Assembly: GCA_964463965.1 (NCBI GenBank)
Contig: CAYXED010000003.1
Coordinates: 1 to 64,000, forward strand
Reading direction: 5' to 3'
Source of the DNA: UBA2166 sp964463965
Lineage (GTDB): Bacteria > Nitrospirota > Nitrospiria > Nitrospirales > UBA2166
Length of the DNA stretch: 64,000 nucleotides
The notes under the pieces: model-generated
Told to the model about the DNA's origin: nothing
Databases searched by the model: none
What the model saw: the letters and a program-made list of their open reading frames with translations, nothing else
Part shown: positions 1 through 8,761 of the stretch, in pieces
Layout of the letters: every line of letters starts with the position of its first letter
How positions within the stretch are numbered: position 1 is the stretch's first letter
Translations under genes and position numbers: made by a program

Positions 1-170
1 ACTTAGATAGTGATAACGATGGTTGTAACGATGTTATAGAATCTGGAGGTATAGATTCAAATCAAGATGGAATATTGGATGGAACAGGTTACGATAGCGT
101 TGGGCAAGTTACAGGGGGGGCTGGAGGTTATGATGGTGCAACAGGTAATGAAGGGTCACCAAGGAATTAA
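1..170 (+). CDS. C-terminal end of a thrombospondin type-3 repeat protein (partial)
   Basis: The frame is open from the left edge (first full codon at base 3) to a TAA at 168-170, giving the last 55 residues. They contain acidic calcium-binding repeats (DSDNDGCNDVIESGG, then DSNQDGILDGTGYDS) and end in a Gly-rich tail. This is the pattern of thrombospondin type-3 repeats in large secreted or surface proteins, often of Bacteroidetes type. The start and the main domains lie outside the window, so the function cannot be given. A run of seven G at 114-120 lies inside the frame. The in-frame reading GGAGGYDG after it matches the family better than a shifted reading, so I do not infer a frameshift there. 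The last codons are part of an 18-bp tandem repeat that continues past the stop. Confidence 0.7.
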   Translation, partial: LDSDNDGCNDVIESGGIDSNQDGILDGTGYDSVGQVTGGAGGYDGATGNEGSPRN

Positions 171-240
171 GGGGCACCACGGCATGAGGGGGCACCATGG
201 CATGAAAGGGCACCATGACATGAAGGGGCACCATGGGAGT
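151..240 (+). repeat. 18-bp tandem repeat, five units, straddling a stop codon
   Basis: Five consecutive 18-bp units start at 151, 169, 187, 205 and 223. The first is degenerate. The others follow the pattern AAGGGGCACCATGGCATG. The unit length is a multiple of three. In the frame starting at 67 or 70 the array reads as repeated KGHHGM, a His/Gly/Met-rich peptide continuing to a TAA at 271-273. In the frame of the preceding gene it encodes that gene's last residues and then its stop. Confidence 0.8.
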
Positions 241-271
241 GAAAAAAGTTTTGGTAGCAGTATGGGGCACT

Positions 272-299
272 AAAAAAGGGGTGACAATTCTGCCACCCC
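272..299 (-). terminator. rho-independent terminator downstream of smbP
   Basis: Read on the minus strand, a 6-bp GC stem (GGGGTG at 299-294 with CACCCC at 283-278) encloses a 10-nt loop and is followed directly by six T (277-272). It lies 115 nt beyond the smbP stop. There is no other minus-strand gene before it, so it most likely ends the smbP transcript. Confidence 0.6.
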
Positions 300-414
300 C
301 TAGGTAGTATCGATCTTTGATGTGGAAAAGTATTGGATTCACCGGCACCTCTTAGCACATTGTCGATGTGTTAGCATGACAGGTCGACAAATTTTTCCTA
401 GCTGTGTGGCTATC

Positions 415-828
415 TCAGTGGACTTCCTTTGCGTGGTTGTTTGCCCCACTCAGATGTGAGTGGCCTTCTTTTGCGTGACTGGTTGCTTGATCAGCATGCC
501 CTTGGTCTCCATGGCTTACGGCTTCCCTTAGGTGTGAGATAGCCTCTTCAGTATGTTGTACGGCTTCTGCTCCATGTGAATTACCTTTTGGCATACTGCT
601 AATTGCTCCTTGAGCATGGGAGATTGATTCTTTAGCATGCTTTGAGACTTCCCCTGGGTGCCCTTGTCCTCCATGAGAGACTGCTTCTTTAGCGTGTGAA
701 ATAGCAGCATCAAGGTGTCCCTGTGCTTCTTTTGCGCCTTGTCCTCCTCCAGCACCAGCAAAGTACACCATGAAGGCTACAATTCCCAATGCAACAATTA
801 CGATCAGAATTGTGGTGTGTTTTCGCAT
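415..828 (-). CDS. smbP: SmbP-like histidine-rich small metal-binding protein
   Basis: This 137-residue protein has an N-terminal hydrophobic segment (about residues 7-26) acting as signal peptide or anchor, followed by Gly-Gly-Gly and a helical region rich in His. SHAKE/KHAKE-type heptads recur (HAKEAVSH, KHAKESISH, HTEEAISH), as in the SmbP family, first known from Nitrosomonas, whose regularly spaced His bind Cu and other divalent metals. It probably acts in the periplasm as a metal scavenger or buffer. The ATG at 828 was chosen over an ATG 17 codons upstream because GAGGAGG lies just before it. It is monocistronic, with its own promoter and terminator. At 137 residues it is longer than the original family member. 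The family call rests on the repeat pattern. Confidence 0.75.
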   Translation of the reverse strand: MRKHTTILIVIVALGIVAFMVYFAGAGGGQGAKEAQGHLDAAISHAKEAVSHGGQGHPGEVSKHAKESISHAQGAISSMPKGNSHGAEAVQHTEEAISHLREAVSHGDQGHADQATSHAKEGHSHLSGANNHAKEVH

Positions 829-910
829 AGTAACCTCCTCAATAATGGGGTGAAAACTAAAATAAGAAAAGCGTGCCATCTGTCTAAATTTCTATTGATC
901 ATGTACCAAT

Positions 911-939
911 CATATACCCTTGAACAGTAGCCAGGTCAA
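911..939 (-). promoter_or_regulatory. sigma70-type promoter of smbP
   Basis: On the minus strand TTGACC (939-934) is followed after exactly 17 bp by TATATG (916-911). This places a transcription start near 905 and leaves a leader of about 75 nt before the smbP ATG. No metal-regulator operator was recognised. Confidence 0.5.
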
Positions 940-979
940 GCAGAATTTTTTGTATGGGACCTGATTCAGTAAATAGTAA

Positions 980-2809
980 TTATTTTTTGAGTTTCAAGAG
1001 CTTCTGATTTTTTTCCATACTGATAATCTCTTTGACTGTCGTTGAGTCTTCAGGGTTTTTATCGTTTCGAATAAACCCTTGTGCACGAGGGAACCTCAAT
1101 GCGTATCCAATACCATTTTCATCTTTTCCGCAAGTATGCATGGCTGAACGAGTTATTTCATCAGCCATGACGGTTACAACTGTGCGTGGGTGTACCCACA
1201 CGTCAGGCGTCAGTGTGGCATCGACGCGAGGTGGCATTGAGCTTGATGAATGTGAGTCAAGAATGGCACGTAGTTTTATCCATGTTTCTTGAGAAAACCC
1301 TGATCCGAGTCGTGATATAGTTTTAAAAGTATCGGTTTCATTATCGTAGACAGTTGCAAGTACGGCTCCAATTCCTAGTGCAGTACGTGCACCTTTCCCT
1401 CTAAAATATCCAATGAGGCAGACATCTACAGTGTCCTCCAATATGCCTTTGTAGCTCCGTTTGAGTTTGATCCAGTTGAAATCTCGTGCACCAGCTTTGT
1501 AAAAACTATCAGGGCGTTTCGCTATAACACCTTCAGCTCCTTTATCAATTGCAGACTGGAAAATTTTTTCTAACTCTACTGGGTCGTCTGTCTCATCGGC
1601 GTGACCTAGTTCTATTACGGGGTTTTCTTGAATTAGTGAGCCTAATAGTTTTCGGCGTTCCGTATATGGTCTGTTTGTCCAATCTTCACCATCTGCATAT
1701 AAAACGTCAAATGCAAATATTTTAAGCGGAATATCTGTTACGGCGTCTAGAATGTCATGTTTTCTTTTTCGTTGGATAGTGACTTGAAAAGGCTGTAGCT
1801 CACCAGTTAGGTCATTGTAGCTGAGGGCTTCACCTTCAAATATGGCGCTTTTGGCTCGAATGTGTTTTTTAGTTGCTTCAACTAAGTCTGGAAACATTGA
1901 TGTTGTGCGCTCAAGGTTTCTTGAAAAAATTTCAACAGTATTGCCAGATTTATGAATTTGACAACGAAATCCATCAAGTTTTGGTTCAATGGAGCAGCGA
2001 CCTATTTTCTCTATCACATCTTTTGGGTTTGAAATTCTCTCGCATAGCGCCATGCGAATTGGAAATCCAAGGGTTGGGGTAATGTTTTGAATTCCATCAA
2101 TACCGTCAGTAAATAAAATTTTGGCCACTTTCCCAAGGTCAGAACAGAGATTAAATCCACGCTCCAATACGGCTTTTGATTTTCGTTCTCCAGTTTTTGC
2201 AAGACTGAGTCCCTCGAGTATTGTTGCATTTCCTACGCCGAGACGCATTCTTCCGACTACAAAACGACTAATGTACTTTCCTTCTGTTGGTGATGAGGAC
2301 TGCAGTAGATGGCCCAGTGCATTGATTTTGGTTTCAACGCTGCCTTTTCCCGATGTTTCTGCAAGTTTTTGCAAGTGTGAATAGACGGCAGAAACTTCAA
2401 GGTTAAGGCCAGTTTTTCCGTGCAGATGTAGGTAATGTTCCGTAGTTTTTCCCAGATCTCCGCTCATTTTGAAATGTGTTTGTATCTGATCCATCAACAA
2501 TTTCTGAGTATTTGCTTGCGTAGATGATGAAAGGTCTTTTTGCACTGTGGAATATTGCTCAGCAGTCTCAATATCTAGAAGTGTTTGATCAGAGACATTC
2601 GCAATCGCTCGAACAATTAACTTCTCTGACATTCCAATTTCAAGTGTATAGAACGATGGCAGTAATTGTTCTTGAACGAGATAAATGATTTTATCAATTT
2701 CCAGAGGATCAGATAAACGAAAAAGTTCAGCAAGAATATCAAACATCTCAAGACGCTTTGTAGTGCCTTCAAGGCGTTCAAAGTATTCTATAAGGGTTTT
2801 GAATTTCAT
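980..2809 (-). CDS. ATP-dependent DNA ligase, archaeal/LigB type
   Basis: This enzyme joins DNA nicks using ATP. The 609-residue protein has the usual three-part layout: an N-terminal DNA-binding domain (about 1-215), an adenylation domain with the nucleotidyl-lysine motif EPKLDGFR (K277), and a C-terminal OB domain with EGVIAKRPDS and a late KLKR motif. The length and the opening (YFERLEGTTKR) resemble archaeal and DNA-ligase-I-like enzymes. Most bacteria rely on NAD-dependent LigA, so this is probably an accessory repair ligase. There is no Ku, LigD polymerase or nuclease gene beside it, so an end-joining role is not supported here. It stands alone between smbP and gpmA. The start ATG has only a weak GGAAA upstream. 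Confidence 0.93.
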   Translation of the reverse strand: MKFKTLIEYFERLEGTTKRLEMFDILAELFRLSDPLEIDKIIYLVQEQLLPSFYTLEIGMSEKLIVRAIANVSDQTLLDIETAEQYSTVQKDLSSSTQANTQKLLMDQIQTHFKMSGDLGKTTEHYLHLHGKTGLNLEVSAVYSHLQKLAETSGKGSVETKINALGHLLQSSSPTEGKYISRFVVGRMRLGVGNATILEGLSLAKTGERKSKAVLERGFNLCSDLGKVAKILFTDGIDGIQNITPTLGFPIRMALCERISNPKDVIEKIGRCSIEPKLDGFRCQIHKSGNTVEIFSRNLERTTSMFPDLVEATKKHIRAKSAIFEGEALSYNDLTGELQPFQVTIQRKRKHDILDAVTDIPLKIFAFDVLYADGEDWTNRPYTERRKLLGSLIQENPVIELGHADETDDPVELEKIFQSAIDKGAEGVIAKRPDSFYKAGARDFNWIKLKRSYKGILEDTVDVCLIGYFRGKGARTALGIGAVLATVYDNETDTFKTISRLGSGFSQETWIKLRAILDSHSSSSMPPRVDATLTPDVWVHPRTVVTVMADEITRSAMHTCGKDENGIGYALRFPRAQGFIRNDKNPEDSTTVKEIISMEKNQKLLKLKK

Positions 2810-2929
2810 GATTTCCGAGACGTTTCGTATCTAACAGGAGAAAAATAATTTTTTATCTCTTTAAAATAGAGGTTCATGCGAGCATATAATTGAGAAAAGT
2901 TGATATATGGAGTTGAATGTGAATCCACA

Positions 2930-3679
2930 TCAGTTACTCTTGACTGTCTGATTTGCGACAGTTTCAGTGGCTTTTTTTATAACTTCTGGGTCTCCAAGGT
3001 AGTAATGACGGGTAGGTTTAAGGTCACTTTCAAACTCATAAACAAGTGGGATGCCTGTTGGGATATTTAGATTGGAAATTTTATCCTCTGTAATGCTGTC
3101 TAGGTACATGACGAGTGCGCGTATGCTATTCCCATGTGCTGCAATGATAACTTGTTCACCTTTTTCCACTGCCGGCGCAATAGTTGATTCCCAGTACGGT
3201 AAAAATCGATTAACAACATCTTTAAGACATTCTGTTGAGGGCAGTTGTTGTTGTGCAAGTGTTTTATAGCGGCGATCTGTTCCTGGAAATGTTTGGTCAT
3301 TTGATTGCAGTGCTGGAGGGCGAATGTCATAGCTTCGTCTCCACACCTGGACCTGCTTATCCCCATGTTTTTCTACCGTCTCTATTTTGTTGAGTCCCTG
3401 AAGAGCCCCATAATGACGTTCATTCAGTCTCCAGGTGCGGTGTACTGGTATCCACATTTGATCCATTTCTTCTAATACAAGCCATAATGTTTTAATGGCA
3501 CGTTTTAGAAGAGAGGTATAGGCAATATCAAACTCATACCCTGCCTCACGTAGGGTTCTACCTGCTTCTTGGGCTTCCTGTAAGCCTTGTGAAGAAAGTT
3601 CAACATCAATCCACCCTGTAAATCTATTCTCCTTATTCCAAAGGCTTTCCCCATGACGTAATAAGACAAGTTTTTTCAT
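2930..3679 (-). CDS. gpmA: 2,3-bisphosphoglycerate-dependent phosphoglycerate mutase
   Basis: This enzyme interconverts 3- and 2-phosphoglycerate in cytoplasmic glycolysis and gluconeogenesis. The 249 residues match the full dPGM length. Visible signatures are the phosphohistidine motif LRHGESLWN (H9), FTGWIDVELS, RLNERHYGALQGLNK, and the second catalytic His in AAHGNSIRALV. The C-terminal region TGIPLVYEF is also typical. The start is supported by AGAGGAAA about eight bases upstream. It faces the glycosyltransferase gene divergently across a 200-bp gap and is probably its own transcription unit. Confidence 0.95.
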   Translation of the reverse strand: MKKLVLLRHGESLWNKENRFTGWIDVELSSQGLQEAQEAGRTLREAGYEFDIAYTSLLKRAIKTLWLVLEEMDQMWIPVHRTWRLNERHYGALQGLNKIETVEKHGDKQVQVWRRSYDIRPPALQSNDQTFPGTDRRYKTLAQQQLPSTECLKDVVNRFLPYWESTIAPAVEKGEQVIIAAHGNSIRALVMYLDSITEDKISNLNIPTGIPLVYEFESDLKPTRHYYLGDPEVIKKATETVANQTVKSN

Positions 3680-3938
3680 TATATTTTCCTCTTATAGTTT
3701 AGAAGTTTGGAGATATAAAGATTCACTTACCTTATCTATGTGGAGTTGATCTTCTCTGCAACATCAAGTTCATTATGAAAATATATGGTGTGTGGCGTCT
3801 TGCCTTGCCATTATGGCTTGGTAGTGCGCATAATCGATAACGTAATGTGTACAACTCAAAAACAAGCTTCTGACATGATACTTATCTTCGTGCCTGATGC
3901 AAGTCTATGGGCCATTTTGGATGAGGAATGTTGTTGAG

Positions 3939-5594
3939 ATGACTCTTAGTATCAGACAAAACTACGGGGTCCTACTATTTCTTTGTACTGTATTTTTCTT
4001 TTCAGCGCTTGGTGATCTAAATCTTACTGACAATGACGAGGGAAGTAATGCTGAAGCGCCTCGTGAAATGATGCAGCGGGGGGATTGGGTCTCTCCGACG
4101 CTTAACGGAGAACCTCGTTTTGCAAAACCTGTTTTCACATATTGGCTTATTCAAGGGTCTTATAGGGCTTTTGGCGTGAATGAATTTTCTGCACGCATCC
4201 CTTCTGCTCTTTTTGGAACTCTTCTTATTCTTATGCAGTACTGGTTTTTATTGAGGGTTGCGACACCTAGCGTTGCATGGTGGTCTGCATTGTGCCTCCT
4301 GTTGAATCTTGAAATATTAGCTATCGGAAGAATGGTTTTGACAGATATGATTCTCATATTTTTTACAACTCTAACTCTATTTAGTTTTTGGATAGCATTT
4401 TCTGAAGGAAAAAAGTCGAGGCACTGGTATTTGCTTTGTTATGTTGCTAGTGCAGGGGCAATGCTGACAAAAGGCCCTGTCGGGGTCCTCGTTCCTTTAC
4501 TGGCAGTATTCTCTTTTGTTGTACTTACTCAAAGCTTACGAAAAGTTTTTCGGGAAAGTTATCCAGTTATTGGGATAATTGTATTTTGTTGCCTAGCTTT
4601 TCCCTGGTATTGGGCAATGATTTCGATTCATGGTGAGGTATATTTAGCGTCTGCTCAGGCCAATACTTTTGGACGATATACTAATATTATTGGGGGACAT
4701 GGTGGTACGGTTTTATTTTATATTCCTGTTCTCCTGCTCGGGTTCCTTCCGTGGAGTGGGTTTTTCCCAGCAGCTTTTCGCGCAGTAGTATCTGACTTTA
4801 AAATGCACCGAGTGACAGGTGGTACGGGAAGTTCGCTATTGTTTTTTTCCGCCTGTTGGTTCATTGCAGTTTTTATTTTTTTTACAGTTTCCGCTACTCG
4901 ACTTCCTCACTACATCGCACCGTTGTTTCCAGCGGCAGCTATTCTCGTAGCTTTCCCTATTGTACAACTTATGAATGACTCAGGACGATCAAAGGCTACA
5001 AGTGCTTTTTGGATTGTTCTTTTACTTGGCGTAGTCCTAGGGAGCATTTTGATAATTTTCCCATTTGCATATGAAAATTTTGTTGAATTTATTGCACAGG
5101 AGTTTCCTATGGCTGAGAGTGTAAACCTTGGCATAGGTATTGCGGGAATTGGTGTCGTAATAGTGATTGGATATATAACTGCTGGCGTATTTGGGATATT
5201 GTTCAAACAAGTACGGAAAGCAATTCTAGTTATGGCTTTAACGGTTGGCATGTCAGCATTACTCATTATTCATGTTGGTTTGCCTGTTTTCGATAAAAAC
5301 TTTCTTTCTCCACCTCAAGAGTTAGCAGCATTTGCTGGGGAGTGTATTGAAGGTACCGACAATCTTGTTGTTTATGGGCGTAAAAAACCTAGCTATATTT
5401 TCTATGCACAGCATAATATTATTTTCACGCATAAAGGCTATAAGCAGCCTCTTGAAGAATTATTAAATCAAAGTGAGTCGATTACAATGATTACGCAGAA
5501 TCGCTTATTGAAGGAACTACCGAAGGCAGTTCAGGGATTACCAGTAGTTAGAGAGGCTTCAGGCTATATTCTTTTGTCTGAAAAAGGCTGTTGA
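3939..5594 (+). CDS. ArnT-like/PMT-family (GT39) membrane glycosyltransferase
   Basis: This is a multi-pass inner-membrane enzyme predicted to transfer a sugar from a polyprenyl-phosphate donor to lipid A, protein or another envelope acceptor. It opens with one transmembrane segment and then a periplasmic loop carrying DNDEGSNAEAPREM and GEPRFAKPVFTYWL. The acidic residues and the KPP/KPVFTYWL region are typical of ArnT-like glycosyltransferases. About ten further hydrophobic segments follow, then a soluble C-terminal part. Three in-frame ATGs compete (3897, 3921, 3939). I chose 3939 because it leaves a normal short tail before the first membrane helix and has GAGGA about 11 bases upstream. 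No lipid A modification neighbours are present, so the acceptor is unknown. Confidence 0.8.
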   Translation: MTLSIRQNYGVLLFLCTVFFFSALGDLNLTDNDEGSNAEAPREMMQRGDWVSPTLNGEPRFAKPVFTYWLIQGSYRAFGVNEFSARIPSALFGTLLILMQYWFLLRVATPSVAWWSALCLLLNLEILAIGRMVLTDMILIFFTTLTLFSFWIAFSEGKKSRHWYLLCYVASAGAMLTKGPVGVLVPLLAVFSFVVLTQSLRKVFRESYPVIGIIVFCCLAFPWYWAMISIHGEVYLASAQANTFGRYTNIIGGHGGTVLFYIPVLLLGFLPWSGFFPAAFRAVVSDFKMHRVTGGTGSSLLFFSACWFIAVFIFFTVSATRLPHYIAPLFPAAAILVAFPIVQLMNDSGRSKATSAFWIVLLLGVVLGSILIIFPFAYENFVEFIAQEFPMAESVNLGIGIAGIGVVIVIGYITAGVFGILFKQVRKAILVMALTVGMSALLIIHVGLPVFDKNFLSPPQELAAFAGECIEGTDNLVVYGRKKPSYIFYAQHNIIFTHKGYKQPLEELLNQSESITMITQNRLLKELPKAVQGLPVVREASGYILLSEKGC

Positions 5595-5603
5595 AGAGAT
5601 GCC

Positions 5604-5864
5604 TTACGTTTGGTGATTGGAAAATTTATCTGCACACGACTGGCTGCAAAAGTAATGAGTTTTACCATCTTGGTGAGTGCTAATGGCTTCTTCTGTTGAG
5701 ACGTAAGTTAAGCAGACAGGGTCTTGGGTGAGATTAACGCCTGCTTTGATTTCTGTGGGTTTACTGGTTGACTGTCCTAACCCAACAAACAGGTGATACG
5801 CTCGTTTGCCCAAGTAGTAGACAACCACTAGTAGGATTAGAATTATTACTAAGCGAATTCCCAT
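5604..5864 (-). CDS. membrane-anchored YHS-domain protein
   Basis: This 86-residue protein has one N-terminal transmembrane helix (about residues 3-20) and, after a short linker, a YHS-type module: DPVCLTYVS, then HYFCSQSCADKF. YHS/TRASH domains bind metal through such cysteines and occur in metal-handling proteins. The gene is convergent with the preceding glycosyltransferase, nine bases away, and has AGGAG upstream of its ATG. No specific partner gene is adjacent. The exact function is not known; metal sensing or delivery at the membrane is an inference. Confidence 0.72.
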   Translation of the reverse strand: MGIRLVIILILLVVVYYLGKRAYHLFVGLGQSTSKPTEIKAGVNLTQDPVCLTYVSTEEAISTHQDGKTHYFCSQSCADKFSNHQT

Positions 5865-6015
5865 TCTCGACTCCTATGGGGACCATGCTATGCTTCAGTC
5901 CTCAAAAGTGTCAAGGAAGCCGGTTGTAACTGATCACGAGATGGGTTATGTTTTTTTCAGCAAGAGGCTAGTTTTTATGAAGACATAGCCTTTGGATTCA
6001 TCAAATTGGGGATAT

Positions 6016-8760
6016 ATGGAGAAATTTACTAAAACATACGAACCTGTGGAAACAGAGAAAAAATGGTATTCAGTTTGGGAAGGCCGTGGCTATTTCATGG
6101 CAAAACCTGAATCTGTCGATCATTCATTCTCAATTGTTATTCCACCTCCCAATATTACCGGAGCGCTGCATATGGGGCATGCGCTGAACAATACGATTCA
6201 AGACATTCTTGTGCGCTGGTTTCGTATGCGTGGATTCAATGTACTTTGGTTGCCTGGGACTGATCATGCTGGTATTGCAACTCAAAACGTAGTTGAGCGA
6301 GAACTTGCCAAGGAAGGAACTACCAGAGAAGAATTAGGGAGGGAAGAGTTTGTCAATCGAGTTTGGAAATGGAAAGATAAATATGGGGAGACTATTCTCA
6401 AGCAACTTAGAGCTTTAGGCGTATCTTGTGACTGGTCGAGGCTTCGATTTACACTGGATGAAGGGCTCTCAAAAGCAGTTCGTGAGGTGTTTGTTCAACT
6501 TTACGAAGATGGCTTAATTTATCGTGGTACGCGTTTAATTCATTGGTGCCCACGATGTCTTACCGCCTTAGCGGATATTGAAGTTGAGCACGAGGACAAC
6601 AATGGAGTACTGTATACGATTCAATATCCGATTAGCGAAGATAGTGGTCGTTCAGTTCTTATTGCAACAACGCGTCCAGAAACTATGCTTGGAGATGTGG
6701 CAGTCGCTGTGCATCCTGATGATGTAAGGCATCAAGGTTTTGTAGGACAGTCGATCTGTCTGCCATTAACCAGTAGAAAAATTCCGGTTATCGCAGACCC
6801 TATACTAGTAGATCGAGAGTTTGGTACTGGTGCGGTCAAAATAACCCCAGGACATGATTTTAATGACTATGAAGCAGGCATTCGAAATGATCTACAGCAG
6901 ATTTCTATTTTGGATAAGGATGCAAAAATTGATTTGAGTCAAGTTGTGGATGTAGATCCAGTAGTAGTAGACCTTGTACAGGGTAAGTCAGTTCTAGATG
7001 CACGAAAAACTCTTCTGACTCTCCTCGAAGATCGGGGCTTTCTGATTGAGACTAAAGAGCATCAATGCTCAGTTGGAAAATGTTATCGTTGTCGAACCAT
7101 CGTAGAGCCGACACTTTCCCCACAATGGTATGTAAAAATCCAATCACTTGCGATGCCTGCAATTAAGGTGGTTGAAAGTGGGGATATTAAATTTATTCCA
7201 CAAGGGTGGGAAAATAACTATTTAGGATGGATGCGTGATATTAAGGATTGGTGTATCTCGCGCCAAATTTGGTGGGGGCATCAGATTCCTGCATGGTATT
7301 GCGAGGAATGCGATGAAGGTCGAATGATTCCGATCATCCAACGGGCGGAACCCCAATATTGCCCTCAATGCAAAGGAACAAAGCTTCATCAAGATTCAGA
7401 TGTTCTTGATACTTGGTTCTCATCTGCTCTGTGGCCATTTTCAACCCTTGGATGGCCAGCTGATCAGCAAAGTAGCCCTGACAAGACGGAAGAAGCCAAG
7501 CAGACGCTAAAAACATTTTATCCCACAACCGTTCTTGTCACAGGCTTCGATATTCTTTTCTTTTGGGTTGCCCGTATGATCATGATGGGTCTTCGGTTTC
7601 AGAAAGAGGTTCCATTTCGTGATGTATATGTACATGCCCTTGTTCGTGATTCTGAAGGCCAAAAGATGAGTAAATCAAAAGGTAATATTATTGATCCTTT
7701 AAGTGTAATGGCTGAGTATGGAACGGATGCATTGCGTTTTACTTTAGCCGCTATGGCATCACCGGGACGAGATATAAAGCTCTCACATGAGCGCATTGAA
7801 GGGTATAGGAATTTTGGAAACAAACTTTGGAATGCTGCTCGTTTTGCTCTGGAAAACATTCCTGATGGATTTCAACATGTTGATTATAAGGAAAGAGAGT
7901 TGAAGGTTAATGTTTGGATTCTTAGCCGTTTGCACAGATGCATTGGAGATGTGAACTCCTCCCTTTTAGAGTATCGATTTGATGAATCCGCCAATCGATT
8001 GTATCAGTTTGTATGGCATGAGTTTTGCGATTGGTATATTGAGTTTTCAAAACCAATTCTTAAACAAAAGATTGGTGCAGAAAAAAAACATCCACAATAT
8101 GATGAAACTGTAAATACCATCATTGATGTTTTACAGTGTATTGTAAGGCTGCTACATCCTTTTATGCCATTTTTAACTGAGGAATTGTGGTCAAAGCTTC
8201 CACGAAAACCTGAAGAGTTGGAGCATGTTATGGTCTCTCCATATCCTGTACAGGACGAAAATAAACTCGATGAGAAAGTTGAGGGTACAATTGGTGCAGT
8301 TATTGATGTAATTTCGAGTATACGAGTTGTAAGGTCTACATATGCGATTTCCCCTGGGAAAGTTCTTCCGAATGTTTTGGTAATTCCAAAGAATATTAAT
8401 GCAGAGATGTCCTTATCAGGACATGAGACATCGATTCGAGAAATGGCTCGTATTGACTCGTTGGAAATTGGAGTATCATTGAAAAAGCCTGAAGGAAAAT
8501 ATGGAAATCAGGTGACTGCTCTTGCTGATGTTTATATTTTTCTTGATGGATTGGTTGACTTTACAAAGGAACAAGCTCGCCTTCGCCGCCGCTTAAGTCA
8601 ACTTGAGGTAGATCTCGAGCGGGTAGAAAATAAGCTAAACAATGCTACATTTGTTGCGAATGCTCCCTCAGAAGTAGTGCAGAAAGAGAAAAATAAAAAG
8701 AGTCAATTGCATGAAGAGTGCAATAAAGTTTCTCTTTCCTTAAAACAGCTAGAAGGGTAA
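6016..8760 (+). CDS. valS: valyl-tRNA synthetase
   Basis: This class I enzyme charges tRNA-Val. It has 914 residues, close to the usual length. The HIGH-type motif is HMGH (about residues 52-55) inside PPPNITGALHMGH. The KMSKS loop reads KMSKSKGN near residue 550. An editing (CP1) domain lies between, with TTRPETMLGD. The C-terminal tail is the valine-specific coiled coil (EQARLRRRLSQLEVDLERVENKL, shown in two parts: EQARLRRRLSQ and LEVDLERVENKL). I chose the ATG at 6016 because GGGG lies five bases upstream; an in-frame TTG at 5992 is less likely. It leads a tight valS-nadC-birA-coaX series. Confidence 0.97.
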   Translation: MEKFTKTYEPVETEKKWYSVWEGRGYFMAKPESVDHSFSIVIPPPNITGALHMGHALNNTIQDILVRWFRMRGFNVLWLPGTDHAGIATQNVVERELAKEGTTREELGREEFVNRVWKWKDKYGETILKQLRALGVSCDWSRLRFTLDEGLSKAVREVFVQLYEDGLIYRGTRLIHWCPRCLTALADIEVEHEDNNGVLYTIQYPISEDSGRSVLIATTRPETMLGDVAVAVHPDDVRHQGFVGQSICLPLTSRKIPVIADPILVDREFGTGAVKITPGHDFNDYEAGIRNDLQQISILDKDAKIDLSQVVDVDPVVVDLVQGKSVLDARKTLLTLLEDRGFLIETKEHQCSVGKCYRCRTIVEPTLSPQWYVKIQSLAMPAIKVVESGDIKFIPQGWENNYLGWMRDIKDWCISRQIWWGHQIPAWYCEECDEGRMIPIIQRAEPQYCPQCKGTKLHQDSDVLDTWFSSALWPFSTLGWPADQQSSPDKTEEAKQTLKTFYPTTVLVTGFDILFFWVARMIMMGLRFQKEVPFRDVYVHALVRDSEGQKMSKSKGNIIDPLSVMAEYGTDALRFTLAAMASPGRDIKLSHERIEGYRNFGNKLWNAARFALENIPDGFQHVDYKERELKVNVWILSRLHRCIGDVNSSLLEYRFDESANRLYQFVWHEFCDWYIEFSKPILKQKIGAEKKHPQYDETVNTIIDVLQCIVRLLHPFMPFLTEELWSKLPRKPEELEHVMVSPYPVQDENKLDEKVEGTIGAVIDVISSIRVVRSTYAISPGKVLPNVLVIPKNINAEMSLSGHETSIREMARIDSLEIGVSLKKPEGKYGNQVTALADVYIFLDGLVDFTKEQARLRRRLSQLEVDLERVENKLNNATFVANAPSEVVQKEKNKKSQLHEECNKVSLSLKQLEG

Positions 8761-8761
8761 G

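Noticed and set aside
67..273. Open frame of 68 codons with His-rich repeats as a gene
   Set aside because: It starts inside the TSP3 gene in another frame, has no ribosome site, and its second half is a simple tandem repeat. Reported as a repeat instead.
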